Notes: generated by a model not told the origin, from the letters alone. Shown: positions 1 to 10,738, numbered from the stretch's first letter. The stretch: 64,000 nucleotides of DNA from Artocarpus heterophyllus (GCA_025403435.1 CM046348.1:28476148-28540147); one strand, 5' to 3'. A program made the numbers and translations.

Positions 1-381
1 TCTAAACAGACCGTGGGAGGGAGTACCACCAGAAAGGGTATATGCGCACATAATATATACTTATTTTACCCTTTTTATTATTATTTATTGAAGAATTATA
101 TTCGGATTCTGGAGTATTAAGAATGTCACTTCTACTGCACAGGTAGTTTATGCTGTAGCTAACGAGGGATCCAGGCTGGAGGTTCCTGAAGGTCCACTTG
201 GCAGTCTAATTTCAGGTTAGAATTGTGTAATTTTAATGGAAATGTTGGATAATTTCTTTTGCTTCATATGTTTTTCTCATTGTGTGTTTTGATTGCAGAT
301 TGTTGGGCTGAGCCGCATCAAAGGCCAAGCTGTGAGGAGATACTCACCCGATTGCTCGACTGCGAGTATACTCTTCGCTGA
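1..381 (+). CDS. Raf-like MAPKKK-type protein kinase, last three exons (5' part lies outside the window)
   Basis: Three exons join in frame: 1-37 (read from base 2), 143-215 and 299-381, stop TGA at 379-381. The introns 38-142 and 216-298 both begin GT and end AG. The joined peptide starts LNRPWEGVPPER, continues VVYAVANEGSRLEVPEG and ends DCWAEPHQRPSCEEI...LLDCEYTLR. This is the end of a protein kinase catalytic domain: the W-x-G-V-P-P segment of subdomain X, and the C-W-x-x-x-P-x-x-R-P block of subdomain XI with its conserved Arg. The tail ending in LLDCEYTL resembles plant Raf-like MAPKKK-related kinases as I remember them, so the family is firm and the exact subfamily is inferred. Such kinases phosphorylate Ser/Thr in cytosolic signalling cascades. 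The gene converges on MAX2, with 415 bases between the two stop codons. Confidence 0.85.
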
Positions 382-796
382 TACGATCTCCTGTTTGTGT
401 ATGGAAAACTCGGGTAGAGGTGTTACCTTGTATTCTCGGCTTCAGTTGTATACTGTCTTGAGTTTTCTTATCATTGTAAAATCATAAAAATTGCTCCTTT
501 TTCCCATTTCAGATGGTGCAAAACCCATCCTTTTTTGTGCAATCAGATCAAAGTTTGTTGAATGAGCAATTGTTGGATTCGTTTCTTTTTTGCACCTGCC
601 GCAGTTCCAATTGCACATTAACGATGCACAAACCTCCAAATCAAAAAAGTGCTCTTAAGAAGATTAAGCAAAATTTCATCAGGTTTATAACTATACTAAC
701 TAAACGCATTAACCAAGATGTGCAACTCAAGTCTCAACAACTCAAAACTGTCTTACATTATTTCCCACAAAAACTTGGTGCATTTCCGTATTACAC
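382..796. other. Convergent 3' UTR/intergenic segment between the kinase and MAX2
   Basis: No coding signal. The segment must hold the 3' UTRs and polyadenylation sites of both convergent genes, so the two transcripts may overlap as antisense tails. Short open frames here have no recognisable content. Confidence 0.6.
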
Positions 797-2905
797 TCAA
801 TCGTCAATCGGACGCCTATTCAGTGCGTCTTCAAAACGGCAACAAGAATCAACTCTCATCTCTGTACTCATGTCATTCTCCGGCGCAGGATAGTAGTCCC
901 CTCTCAGCTGCACATCTCTCAGGTTGGGTATCCTCAGCAGAAAATTCATAAAATGTTCGTGAGCTGTCCCATGGATGAAGAGCTTCCTCAGATTGAGGCA
1001 CTCAGCGAGCAGCCCTGCCGCAGGTAGCGACAGACTCCTCTGGTTGACATCCCTATCCTGTGGGGGCCAATAATCAAGCTCGTTGAGGCTCAGAATGCCA
1101 ATCCCATTGAGGAAAAACCTCTCCCAGAGGCTCAAATCCATCTGGCCCGACGGAGCAGTCAGTGCATAGCCTATTGTGTCACCGCAATCCAACACCATTT
1201 TCGTCAGATGGGGATAGCTCGCGAGGCTGCTCAGCCCGAATGCCCGCTCTTTTGGCTTGTGCTGCCTCCGGCAATCCCCTTCGACCTTTATCCAAATCTC
1301 CTCCAAGTTGGGGCAATCCTCTAAACCCGCCATTAGCAACGGTGAAAGAAGTTCTCCTACGCCAATCCACAGAGAGAGATACTGAAGCCTGTCCCAGCTT
1401 TTGCTGCACCAAAATCCATTGTCATAGCCATCGTAAGAAGAACCCAAACTCAGATCGTACCTCATTCTCTTCTTGCTTCTCTGCTCATCATCATAGTCTC
1501 CTTCGCTCTCTAACATTTCATTTAGATCAAAACTGCGATCCCCTCCACCTGAATTGTCGCAATTCTCAGAGTTTTCCCATACACAGTCAATGTGGAGCCG
1601 CTGAATGCGATCACGAATTGGCTCCAGCGCATGCAACGATGCCGTGGCATCGAGATTCTTACAACAAGAGATGCTGACGTCCACAAGAGTCCGGCGAAGC
1701 AAAGAAGCCATCGTCCTCAGCCCCTTGACCGTAATCTCCTTGCAGCCATGGACATGGAATTTGGTGAGCCTACAACAACCTCTGCCAATCTCTATCAATC
1801 CCATGTCCGTCAAGTCCGCCGAGTTCTTGATCGTCAGCGACTGCAGTCCTTGGCAAAGAGCAACACCATCAAGCTGCGAGCCAATCGCCGAGCACACTCC
1901 GTGGAATTGCCCCAGTTTTAGAGCTCTCAAGCTAGGGCATTTCTGGCCCAGCACCTCCAAGGCCAATCCGCTGTCCCTGACGTTCAGGCAAACGTCCAGA
2001 ACCAGCTCTTCAAGAAAACTTAGCCCCGAGAAGAAATCAACCATGGCAGCGCGACTAATACGCGCGTCCTCCGCCGTGAACCCGTCCTCGTTCGGATCAC
2101 CTCGAGTGTCCCCGAACGACGACGTGTCGACGAGGTGGAGAACGCTCAGCTTCGAGCAATTCGCGGCTATGGCCTGCAAAACCGCATCGCCGACGAAGCC
2201 AATGTATCTCGGATCAAACCTGCACGCGATTCGAAGCTCCTTGAGGTTCGGGCAAGCCTCGGTGATGGCGCGTATCTCATCGTCCTTGACTCCTTCCATA
2301 GACGAGGAGGAGAGCAGATCCAGCTTCGACAGCGATATGGCCACGGCGGGGAAGGCCTTGAGAACCGGAGGAAGATCCTCCGTCCAGTAGTAGAACTCGG
2401 TGAGGTCAAGCGTGGATAGCGAAGAGCATTGCTCGAAGAGAGAAGAGAAGTCCTCTCCCAGCTGCGACTGCGGCGGCCGTTGGTGCCACCGGACAAGCTT
2501 CACGTGGCGGAGCCCCGGCCACTGAGGGGCCAGCACGTGGAGAGTGCTGGCGGAGCGGGCGTAGACGGTGAGGGACGTCACCGATGGGAAGGCCACGCGC
2601 AGGCGGTGGGCGAGTAGGAGGGGATCCAGAGGCGAAGCCGCCGAGGAGAGCAGCGCGTGGCCCCATGGCGAGAGCAGCGAGAGGTCAAGGCTGGTAACGG
2701 CCGTGAAGCAGCGGGGGATCAGGTGGAGGTCCCGCGCGTTGCCGCGAAGCGCGAGGGAGACGCGCGTGGCCCTCTCCAGGGCGCGGAATCGGCGGCAGAC
2801 GAGGGAGATTGAGTTCCGGCTGCGGACGTCGGACACAAAGCCGATGATGTTCGACACGATCGCGTCCGGAAGGTCGTTCAGCGTCGTACAACTCATCGTG
2901 GCCAT
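797..2905 (-). CDS. MAX2: F-box/LRR protein MAX2 (D3/RMS4 orthologue)
   Basis: Single-exon 702-aa protein. MAX2 is the substrate-recognition subunit of a nuclear SCF E3 ubiquitin ligase. With the receptors D14 or KAI2 it targets SMXL/D53 repressors for degradation in strigolactone and karrikin signalling. An F-box lies near residues 6-45 (LNDLPDAIVSNIIGFV, then SLVCRRFRALER). Leucine-rich repeats fill the rest, for example LEELVLDVCLNVRDSGL (298-314) and LQSLTIKNSADLTDMGL (354-370). An acidic, probably disordered loop at about 443-500 contains FDLNE (459-463) and a basic KKRMR cluster (478-482), a possible nuclear localisation signal. The C-terminus DALNRRPIDD matches the helix that contacts the receptor in D3/MAX2. 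Length is close to Arabidopsis MAX2 (about 693) and rice D3 (about 720), as I recall them. The first Met is three residues before a second Met; both precede the F-box. No break is seen. GC content is clearly higher than in the surroundings. Confidence 0.97.
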   Translation of the reverse strand: MATMSCTTLNDLPDAIVSNIIGFVSDVRSRNSISLVCRRFRALERATRVSLALRGNARDLHLIPRCFTAVTSLDLSLLSPWGHALLSSAASPLDPLLLAHRLRVAFPSVTSLTVYARSASTLHVLAPQWPGLRHVKLVRWHQRPPQSQLGEDFSSLFEQCSSLSTLDLTEFYYWTEDLPPVLKAFPAVAISLSKLDLLSSSSMEGVKDDEIRAITEACPNLKELRIACRFDPRYIGFVGDAVLQAIAANCSKLSVLHLVDTSSFGDTRGDPNEDGFTAEDARISRAAMVDFFSGLSFLEELVLDVCLNVRDSGLALEVLGQKCPSLRALKLGQFHGVCSAIGSQLDGVALCQGLQSLTIKNSADLTDMGLIEIGRGCCRLTKFHVHGCKEITVKGLRTMASLLRRTLVDVSISCCKNLDATASLHALEPIRDRIQRLHIDCVWENSENCDNSGGGDRSFDLNEMLESEGDYDDEQRSKKRMRYDLSLGSSYDGYDNGFWCSKSWDRLQYLSLWIGVGELLSPLLMAGLEDCPNLEEIWIKVEGDCRRQHKPKERAFGLSSLASYPHLTKMVLDCGDTIGYALTAPSGQMDLSLWERFFLNGIGILSLNELDYWPPQDRDVNQRSLSLPAAGLLAECLNLRKLFIHGTAHEHFMNFLLRIPNLRDVQLRGDYYPAPENDMSTEMRVDSCCRFEDALNRRPIDD

Positions 2906-3400
2906 GCGACTGATTGCAACGCGCTTATTGGTAATACTCCCTTTGTTTCCTGAAATTTTTTCTGTTCCTTTGGATTTTTTTTTATTTTTTTTGTTGGGGA
3001 TTGGGGAGAGAGAGAGAGAGGGCCTTTACAGTTGGTATGGGAAGTGGTTTTTATTCAGGGGGAGAAGAGGAGAGAGAGAGCGAGAGCGCGGAGGTGGGGA
3101 AGAAGTATTCGTCCCACGTGAAGACGATAATACGTGTCATGGGTGACGTGGTATAAATACACTCGCGGAGGAGAGCGTGGGGATACGTAGCTATAAAAAA
3201 TGGGGGGGTTGTCAAAGAGAGAGGGAAGGGGGTTTTATCCTGTCCTGTTGTCTGGTTTGTCCGGATACGCGGTATTTCGTCTACTCCCATCTCATCTTTT
3301 TGACTTACCCCCTGGCGTGTAGAATTATCCAAAATATAATAAATAAATAAATAAAACAATGAAAATTAAGACTTCGATGGATGTAGACTGCCACTGTAGT
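2906..3400 (-). promoter_or_regulatory. MAX2 upstream region: CT-rich leader and cluster of ACGT-core elements
   Basis: Reading on -, the start codon is preceded by a pyrimidine-rich tract (GA-rich on +, about 3003-3090, including uninterrupted GA dinucleotides at 3006-3020), typical of a plant 5'UTR. About 210-250 bases upstream of the ATG, three ACGT-core motifs fall within 37 bases: CACGTG (3115-3120, a palindromic G-box), ACGTGTC (3132-3138) and GACGTGG (3145-3151). Such motifs bind bZIP and bHLH factors, and paired copies act as ABA-response elements. No TATA box on - can be fixed with confidence, so the cluster could lie in the proximal promoter or in the leader. Confidence 0.6.
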
Positions 3401-4235
3401 GTATGAAAAATCTAGAAAAAAAAAAAAAAACCAAAAACCATCCATTTTTGAATGAATGATGTTGAGACGAAGGAATGAAGGGATAATGCTTCACGCGTTT
3501 ATTATTTGAGAATTTTAATGGTAAGAATTGTTCTTTTTTTTCAACACATAGAAATTATTGTTTTTATTCTTTTGTTAAATTTTTAACAGTTTTATTAAAA
3601 ATAATTTTGCATTGTATCAATGTTAATTTTTAATATATATACTTGCAAATCGTATTGTTAAATAATTAATTCATCGATTGAAACAAAAATTGATGTAAGT
3701 AGAGAAAGGTCATTTAAACAGTAAAAAATTCCCTATTTATTTTGGCTCCTTAACAAATAATGCAAATAACTCGAATAGATCTCTCACGCTGAGAGAGAAA
3801 AAAAAAAAAAAACCTTAAACAATTATGTAAATATAACTATTATTTTTTTAACTGATCATAAATTTACATACTAATTTTAGAACGTTGATTGAGACACTAC
3901 ATTTTTCTAACAAAGTTAAAATTAGTAGTAATAATTACCACCACTGATAATTAGTATTTTTTTTTTAGGGGAACTAGTATTGTTTTTTTTTTTTTCAATA
4001 AAACATCATCACAAAGAATTTCAAGATGTATATTCAGTCATATTAAAGCCTAATTTTTTTTGAATGAAAATTAAAGCCTAATTTGGTGTTTGATAATGTG
4101 GCCGTTTAAAAAAAAATGCCATTGTGCAGCGAGTGCGGTAGAAAAAGAACTTCCTTCCTTATGGAAAAAATTGTCAAAAATGCCATTTTTTCTTTTGAAA
4201 AAAAAAATCACCTTTTATAAAATTACTTTTTGAGT
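3401..4235. other. AT-rich intergenic DNA
   Basis: Homopolymer A and T runs, and no open frame or repeat that I can name. Background DNA upstream of MAX2. Confidence 0.6.
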
Positions 4236-4376
4236 GTGTTTACCAATTAAATTTTAACTGTTATAGTGTAAAGCTCTAATATTATACAAGGTAAAACCAA
4301 AATATGTTATAATATAAAGCTTTTACATGCTATAGTGTTTAAGTTCTAACTTCAAATTCTAACTTGATTTTCAAAC
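4236..4376. mobile_element. MITE-like palindromic repeat, copy 1
   Basis: The ends are imperfect inverted repeats: GTGTTTACCAATTAAATTTT at the left, and GTGTTTGAAAATCAAGTTAG when the right end is read on -. The interior has the pattern 'TATAGTGTAAAGCTCTAA...ATAATATAAAGCTTTTACATG'. A related sequence occurs at 13128-13262 and a partial one near 40490-40620. Superfamily and target duplication are not resolved. Confidence 0.4.
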
Positions 4377-4380
4377 ACTT

Positions 4381-4966
4381 GTAAAACATATTTATAGTCT
4401 ATATCTTTTATTTAAGACATCAATTTAAGAATGCATTTGGTTAGGCGAGGGAGAGCAGTGGAGGGAGAAGATGGAGATGAGAGATGGACGATAAATGATG
4501 TCTACTACAGAAGAACTTAAAAAAAAAAAAAAAATCCATCGAAACACCATAAAAGACTATTTCATCATTCAAAAAAATAATTAATGAATACAAAAATAAA
4601 CAATACAGTAATTAAGCAAATTACTATCATTTATTCTTCTAAACACTATATATATATAATACTATATATGCACACGCATGTATGTAATATATACGTGTAT
4701 ATATATGTGTGTGTATATAAAGAGAGTGACATTGTTTTGCTTATTTTTGTTAAGCAAAAAAGTTAGGGATAAAGGGGACCACATGCTCTGAATGACATAA
4801 GTTATCTATATCCGACAAATGGATCCTTCATGAAATTAATTTTTTATTCAAAAAAAACCTTTATAATAAGACTAACAAAAATTTAAACTGTTATTGAGAA
4901 AAACAAACAATCTTACTATTTCATTGGTTGTTACTTTATACGACCACTACCTATCATCAGTGGTAG
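4381..4966 (+). repeat. Tandem segmental duplication, unit 1, left part (B)
   Basis: Closely matches 10739-11263: shared 'AAGACATCAATTTAAGAAT', 'GAGGGAGAGCA.TGGAGGGAG', 'GGATCCTTCA' and 'ACTGTTATTGAGAAAAA' appear in the same order. Unit 1 is interrupted after about 4966 by a TIR element and resumes at about 9845. No gene is visible. Confidence 0.75.
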
Positions 4967-5079
4967 AATTAATTACATTGATACCATCTATGAATTGATC
5001 AAATTACAGAGACACTCTATATATCAAAACTATTCACATTAATACCTCATGAACTTAATTTTTTAAATTTTTGTTTAAA

Positions 5080-5290
5080 CCTACCATCCCTCTGTCCTCT
5101 GTCCGGCCCTGCAAATCTTAGCCCTAGACCCCCTAGACCCTCGCTCTGTCTCCCACCCCTTCCCCGACCCTCCCCTGCCCTTCGTATTGTCTAGGCCTCA
5201 CATTGCCCTCCGCACCGTCCAACCCAATACCCATGTAATCTTGTACTGTCCAGCCCACCTTGTCTCACCTTGCCTCCACCACCCACCCAA
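5080..5290. repeat. Pyrimidine-rich tract inside the TIR element
   Basis: A C/T-rich stretch rich in CCCTAGACCC- and CCCACCC-like runs, next to the solo LTR insertion. The other side of the LTR (8296-8365) is G/A-rich, so the two sides may once have formed an inverted structure. Confidence 0.4.
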
Positions 5291-5292
5291 AG

Positions 5293-8290
5293 TGTAATGA
5301 TCGAGAAAATTTTATTAATAAAACTTAATATTTAATTAGGTTTAATTAATGAATTTACTTTTAAAAATGTAAATTTTTGTAAAAATTACAATAAAGTATG
5401 AATAAACGGCATTGATTGCAAATTTTATGGCAAATGTGATACAATGTTGGATGTTACCGAATACAGATTTTATGAGTTTAATTACTCAAAAATTTGTAAA
5501 TAATATCCATAAAATGAGTTTTATATCACGATTAATTGTAAAATTATGATATAAACATATGAGTATAAAGAATATAAATATGATGTAAAGTCTTCTGAGA
5601 CTAATCCAGTGAAAGAAAGAGGCCGATGTAGTATAAGAATATTACTAAGTGAAAATACAGATACAAAAAATATTATGATTGGCCTCCAAAAGTAAACGTA
5701 CATTGATTTGACTACGACAGTATAAGAAAAATACTGTGTAGTAAAAAATTACACAGTATAAATTTTTAACTCCACAAAGTGGACACTTACTTGAATTCTA
5801 TTGGGCCAACAAGCCATGCAATGTGACCCAATAACATGATGACACCTAGGGTAACCTTGTGGATGACCATGAGTCATCAAGTGGATAAAGAAGCATTTAT
5901 TACAAGGTTATCACAAATTTTCATTTCGTTTCCTTTCCTCTAGCTTCGACAACCATTGAAGAAAGCTCTCAAAAAAAATTTCTCAGCCCCACACTTTGCA
6001 AAAATAACCCAAACAAATTTTAGAAGCAAAGCCCAAGGATTTTCACAAGTTTTAAGATAAAATCTCAAACTTTTTAGCAAGTTTTCAAGGGATTTTTCAT
6101 GGGTTAAAGGGAAAATTAATCCATGATATTTTTGCATGGAAAGGAAGCCTAGGAGGGAGTTCAAAGGAACTTTGAAGGCTAGAAATAAAAAAAAAAGTGC
6201 CTTTTGGGTAAGTTTTAAGTTTTAAAGTTTTGAAATTTTATGAATTTTATTTTGATTTCTGTTCTTTCAAACCCATGAGGGTTCTTGAGCATGTACTTGA
6301 TGAAATTTCATGCATATGTGAGGTATGGCATGTGCAAGTTGTGAAATTTTGATTTATGGTGCAAAATGCTAATTTTTGCAAAACGTGTTATTTTTGTAAT
6401 TTTGATGTTAGACTTTGCAAAAATAATATTTGAGCATGAGAATGATTTGAATAAGGTATGGAATGGTCTCTGCAAGGCTAGATTTGTAATTTTGAAATAA
6501 ATTTTTGTAAAAAAATCCCGTAGGGACTAAATTGAAAGAAAAAGATTTCTCTCAACAGAATTAAAAAATAACCAAAAGCACCCCATGTAAAGTGAGATTT
6601 TGGGAAAAGTTAAAACATGAAAGTCGTAGATCTCGACGAAACTGTTAGGTCTAAAAGGCGGTTCATCAAAAAACTCAATCGTTTGTGAAATTTTAATTTT
6701 TCAAAGAATTTACGAAATTGAGAAAATTTTTAAAAAGGAACAAAAACGTCATTTCTCAAAGAATTTTGAATATGGTACTTTAAACAAAAATGATCCTTGA
6801 GAAAAATAAGAAATTTTGATGCAAAGAGAAAATTTTTAGCCTAGGGGACAAAATTGTCAAAATCTTCAGTTTAGGGCTGAATTGTAAAGTTTTATAGAAA
6901 AGGGGCATAAGTATGAAATAAAGAGATATCAGCCACTAGAGCATTATTTTAAATTTAATATGTGGTTATTTTTATTTAAATAACGAAATCGAGCTCGGAT
7001 AAGTCAGTAGGTTCACGGAGGGCAAAATCGTCATTTTTGCCCTAATAGCCCGAATAGCTCAGAAATGTTTTCAATGAGATAAAAAGATGATTTAGAAGAT
7101 ATCCGCCCTTCGTAAATAACGATAGGGTAGCGTAAGGTAGAAATAAGGAAACCAATAGTTTCAGAGTTGTATACGGTTTGCAACTCAATTAGTTAAGTAA
7201 GGAACATTTTGTAATGAAACGTAGTGGAATTGGCTAATAGTTTTGTAATTGGCCAACAGGATCTTAAGAGCCTAGGAGAAAGGAGACCGAAGTCGATTTT
7301 TCGGTACACAAGCACAAGTAAGTACCGTTCCCACCTACAGTATAAAAATGTGGTATAAGATGTATGCATATGTACACTTGAATGTATATTACGGTGTAAA
7401 CTTGTATGTTTGCCATGATATGAATACCTAAGGGTATAGTCATGTATGGATACCTGTGAGTATATGATTAAAATACCTGAGTGTATAATATGTTAAGTAT
7501 CGATATGTACAGCATATTACGTACCTGTGTGTACAATGATGAATACCTATGTATATTGAATGTTATGTACCTGTGTGTACAATAATGAATACCTATGTGT
7601 ATATAAAGTAAGTACTTATGTGTACTATGCTATGCAAGCAAATTTATCTGTTATGGATAATATGTGAATATCACATCATACATGGTATATCAACCATAAT
7701 AAATGGACTGGTAAATATGTCATCAGAAATTTAAGAAAGTGTCGTACCGACTCCTGACTCAAGGGGAGTTTAAAGGATATAGTATGGTCACGGTGTTACG
7801 TAGACCTAAATGAAATTGCGCAATGGTACGAACACTTGGGCCCTTAAAAAAATAAGAAATGATGAAGATAAGGAAAATTTATAAGAAAGCACAATTGATT
7901 CATGCATTTATTTGAATGTCCATGTGGGATTTATGAGACTTACTAGGCGTTAGCTCATTAAGTTTTTCATGCTGTAGGTATTCCGATGAGAAGGTCAGAA
8001 TAAATCGTAATGATGAGCTGAAGGAAGGATGATGTGTGCAAACTGGGTATGGATTCCGCCGCAGTATGTTTTCCGCTGTATTGTGTTTTAAGATATTTTG
8101 AAAGTAATGTTTGATAAACTATATTACAAAGAAAATGTGATTATGTAAATACAAGTATATGTTTGTATTTCAGAAGTTATTAGACCAGTATATGTAAAGT
8201 ATTTATTAAAGAAAAAAAAATTTCCTAAATTTTTGCCTTAAAGTAAGTAAGAAAGAGTTTTATCATAGCCCAAAAAGGCGGGTTGTGATA
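5293..8290 (+). mobile_element. Solo LTR of the Tekay/Del-like Gypsy family
   Basis: Starts TGTAATGATCGAG and ends GGCGGGTTGTGATA. It is flanked by a perfect 5-base duplication, CAAAG (5288-5292 and 8291-8295). It aligns over its whole length with the LTRs at 24489-27490 and 32570-36418 read on -: same first bases, same 'GTCGTACCGACTCCTGACTC' block (7742), same 'CAATGGTACGAACACTTGGG' block (7820) and same end. At 2998 bp it equals the length of those LTRs. It has no internal region, so it arose by LTR-LTR recombination after insertion. It is more diverged than the LTRs of the full element. Confidence 0.9.
7420..7632 (+). repeat. Degenerate short-repeat array in the solo LTR (TACCTGTGTGTA units)
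   Basis: About ten imperfect copies of a unit like TACCTGTGTGTACAATNATG alternate with 'GAATACCTATGTGTATA'. The same array lies at the same LTR position at 25200-25369 and 34130-34300 (reverse orientation). Confidence 0.7.
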
Positions 8291-8859
8291 CAAAGAGAGT
8301 GAAATCGTGAGAGAGAGAAGGGGGGGCCGGGGTGGGTTAAAGAAAGAGAGGAGAGAGATAATTTTTAATTTACAATTTTTATTTAAAAAGTTCTTAACTT
8401 TTTAGTATTTATATTTACATCTGATAAGGTTTATATTTTTTTATTTTTTAATTTGGATTTATGATTTTCTTATTTTTAGTTTTTATTTTTATTTTTTAAT
8501 TATTTAAGAAAATAATATAATATCAAGATGATAACTATCTAAATAAGTAAGATTTAGGTTTAAAATACTTAAAATTAGTGATTTACAAAGGAAAACATAC
8601 ATTTAATTTGTTGAAAAAAAATTTGAAAGAAAATTTAAGGGGAAAAATCTTTTTAGGAAAGTGTAAATTATAGTTATGTGTTTGGGAATTAACTGTAGAC
8701 TTTTTAAGGCTATGTAATTTTAATATTTTTTAGATTATGTAATTTTAATATTTGTATTTTATCTTATTTTAGACATAATTGTTATCTTTGAAGAAAAAGA
8801 GAAAAGAAAAAAAATACTTTATCTTCCACTATAGTAAAATTTATAACTACTAATATGTA

Positions 8860-9556
8860 CACTGGCGGAGGTAGCCCATGCCTGAGGGGCATATGCCCCC
8901 TTGAATTTTTTATGATTTATGTTTTGGCCTGCAATTTTTAAAAACTTTTTTTTATATATACCCACTCTTATTTACAAAATTTTACATATCTCCCATCATT
9001 AATAAATTTTTCCTATAATTTATTCCTATTAATATTATTTTTATATGTATCTTAGTAATCTTTTGTTTCTAATTTGCCACCATTTCAATAATGTTTCTCA
9101 TATGTGCATCTATTTAAATACTTTTTCTTTTAGTTCTCTAAAATAATACTTTTTTTTTAATAAACTTGGCCTTCATAAATACATTTTCCTAATTTCAATT
9201 CTCTAAAATAATATTTTTTTTATATGTGTGGTTTTTATAAATACATTTTTCTAATTTCCTTACTAAATAATTTTCTTGATTGTGTTTATACTTAAACTTT
9301 TTCCATATATCTTTTTTGCACTTCATAAATAATTTATTATTAGTTTTGCTCCATCTAAACCCAAAAAAGAATAGTAAATCAAGAAAAAACTAAACTCCAA
9401 AGCAAATTTTACATTTGGGTAGTAAAAAATTTAACAAATTGAATATGCCTATCCTCATAACTATTTATAGTATTGGGAGTTGATGTATTGATAATTTCTA
9501 GAGTTTTTCACATTTTTAGCTTATGCCCCTTAAAAAAAATCTTGGCTCCGCCAATG
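8860..9556. mobile_element. Non-autonomous hAT (Tip100-like) element, 697 bp
   Basis: Begins CACTGGCGGAG; the other end read on - is CATTGGCGGAGCCAAG. These termini (CA.TGGCGGAGCC) are of the Tip100/hAT type. An 8-base target duplication flanks it: AATATGTA (8852-8859) and AGTATGTA (9557-9564), with one transition. The interior is AT-rich with no transposase. Confidence 0.75.
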
Positions 9557-9844
9557 AGTATGTACAAATTCTTTTAACTCATTTTTTATATCAAAGAAGG
9601 GTAAAATTATCGTTTCAAGCCGTATAAATAGCTAAAAATGTTTGTTAATGGATAAATGTGCCTTTTTTTTAGCATTTTGAACAAAATTAAAGTCAACTTA
9701 TAATCAACCCTCATGATCAACTAACAGAAGGAGCCTTTCTATAATTTTTCAAATAGTTAGAGGTGTCAGTATGATTAGTTTTAGTCCAAAAAGTGTCCCT
9801 ATAATTTAGGCAAAACATATAGAGTGTTAATGTAATTTACCCTA

Positions 9845-10690
9845 GTATTAAATATTGGTGTGTTATAAAAAATTTTCAGGGTGACTTAAGGGAAACTTAT
9901 TAAGGATTTTCAATCCTTTTTTCCCTACTGTACATGTACTTTAAACAGAATATCGGCTCTTTGCTTTTATTTATGCAACTTATCAAAAAAAAAAAAAAAA
10001 GCTTTTCTTTTATCTATGCAACTTATCAAAAAAGACCTTTTCTTTTATTTATATTTTTCTTCTTGAGAAAAATTTCTAAAAAAATGTATTGACATTTAAA
10101 AAGCATATAACTCAAGATCTTTTTTTGAAATTTGATTCTTTATTTCAGGAATTTTATGTTTTAAAATCTACAATATATTTTTCATAATTTTTTAAAGGGA
10201 ATTATGTTTTTTTTTTTCAATTTTTTTATTTGTAGGGATAAAATTATTTTACAATTTTTTTATTTATAGGAATGAAATTAAAACATTTTTTTTTAAATTA
10301 AAGGATTCTTTTGTAGTTTCTAAAAATAGAAAGACAAACTAAGAAATTGTTAAAACTAGCAAGTCTAATTACGACCTTAACCCATATTTTATATATGGTT
10401 CAAAATGATATTATTAAAATAATTAGTATATAGTTATAAAGTACGAAATGTGATAATTATTATGTAATCATAAACGTTTTTAAAGTAATCTAAAAATTAT
10501 TAAATTTTCATTTATTTTATAGAAATTTTGCCACGTTGTGTAATTTTTTTTAATTCTATGCAAAAAGTGACCTATAATTGCTATTATGGCTCTAGATTTA
10601 TCGTGTTGAACCTGGACCGTAAATGAAGCGAGAGAGCCTTTTAAGAACAAAACTAATAATAATATATAAAATAAAAAATATTTGTTTGGC
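9845..10690 (+). repeat. Tandem segmental duplication, unit 1, right part (C and A)
   Basis: Block C (9845-10040) matches 11264-11440: AGTATTAAATATTGGTGT, then 'GGATTTTCAATCC', then 'CCCTACTGTACA.GTACTT'. Block A (about 10380-10690) matches about 12062-12350: 'GTTATAAA', 'TTTTGCCA', 'GTGACCTRTAA', 'GGCTCTAGAT', 'GAACAAAACTA'. The stretch 10041-10379 is AT-rich with no gene. Confidence 0.7.
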
Positions 10691-10738
10691 AATCAAATTA
10701 TTACATACAAAATAAAAAATATTTGTTTGCAAGTGTGA

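Larger units (their letters stand above)
4967..9844. mobile_element. Large TIR element (MULE-like), host of two further insertions
   Basis: The left end (AATTAATTACATTGATACC, then AGAGACACTCTATAT) and the right end read on - (AGGGTAAATTACATTAACAC, then TAGGGACACTTTTTGG) form long degenerate inverted repeats of about 100 bases. The duplicated locus at 11230-11280 lacks it: there the flank before 4966 joins directly to AGTATTAAATATTGG, the flank after 9844. That empty site defines the insertion. The bases next to each end (CAGTGGTAGA and TAGTATTAAA) may be a decayed target duplication. Long TIRs with this motif suggest Mutator-like origin, but no transposase frame survives. Without its nested elements it is about 1.2 kb. 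Confidence 0.6.

Noticed and set aside
1605..2390. Open frame of 261 codons on + opposite MAX2
   Set aside because: It is the antisense shadow of the GC-rich MAX2 coding sequence and has no recognisable domain.
3150..3198. TATA-like motifs on + (GTATAAATAC, CTATAAAAAA)
   Set aside because: They point away from MAX2 and no gene follows on + for thousands of bases, so they were not called as promoters.
7420..7632. CRISPR-like regular repeat array
   Set aside because: The units are degenerate, spacers are not unique, and the context is a plant LTR.
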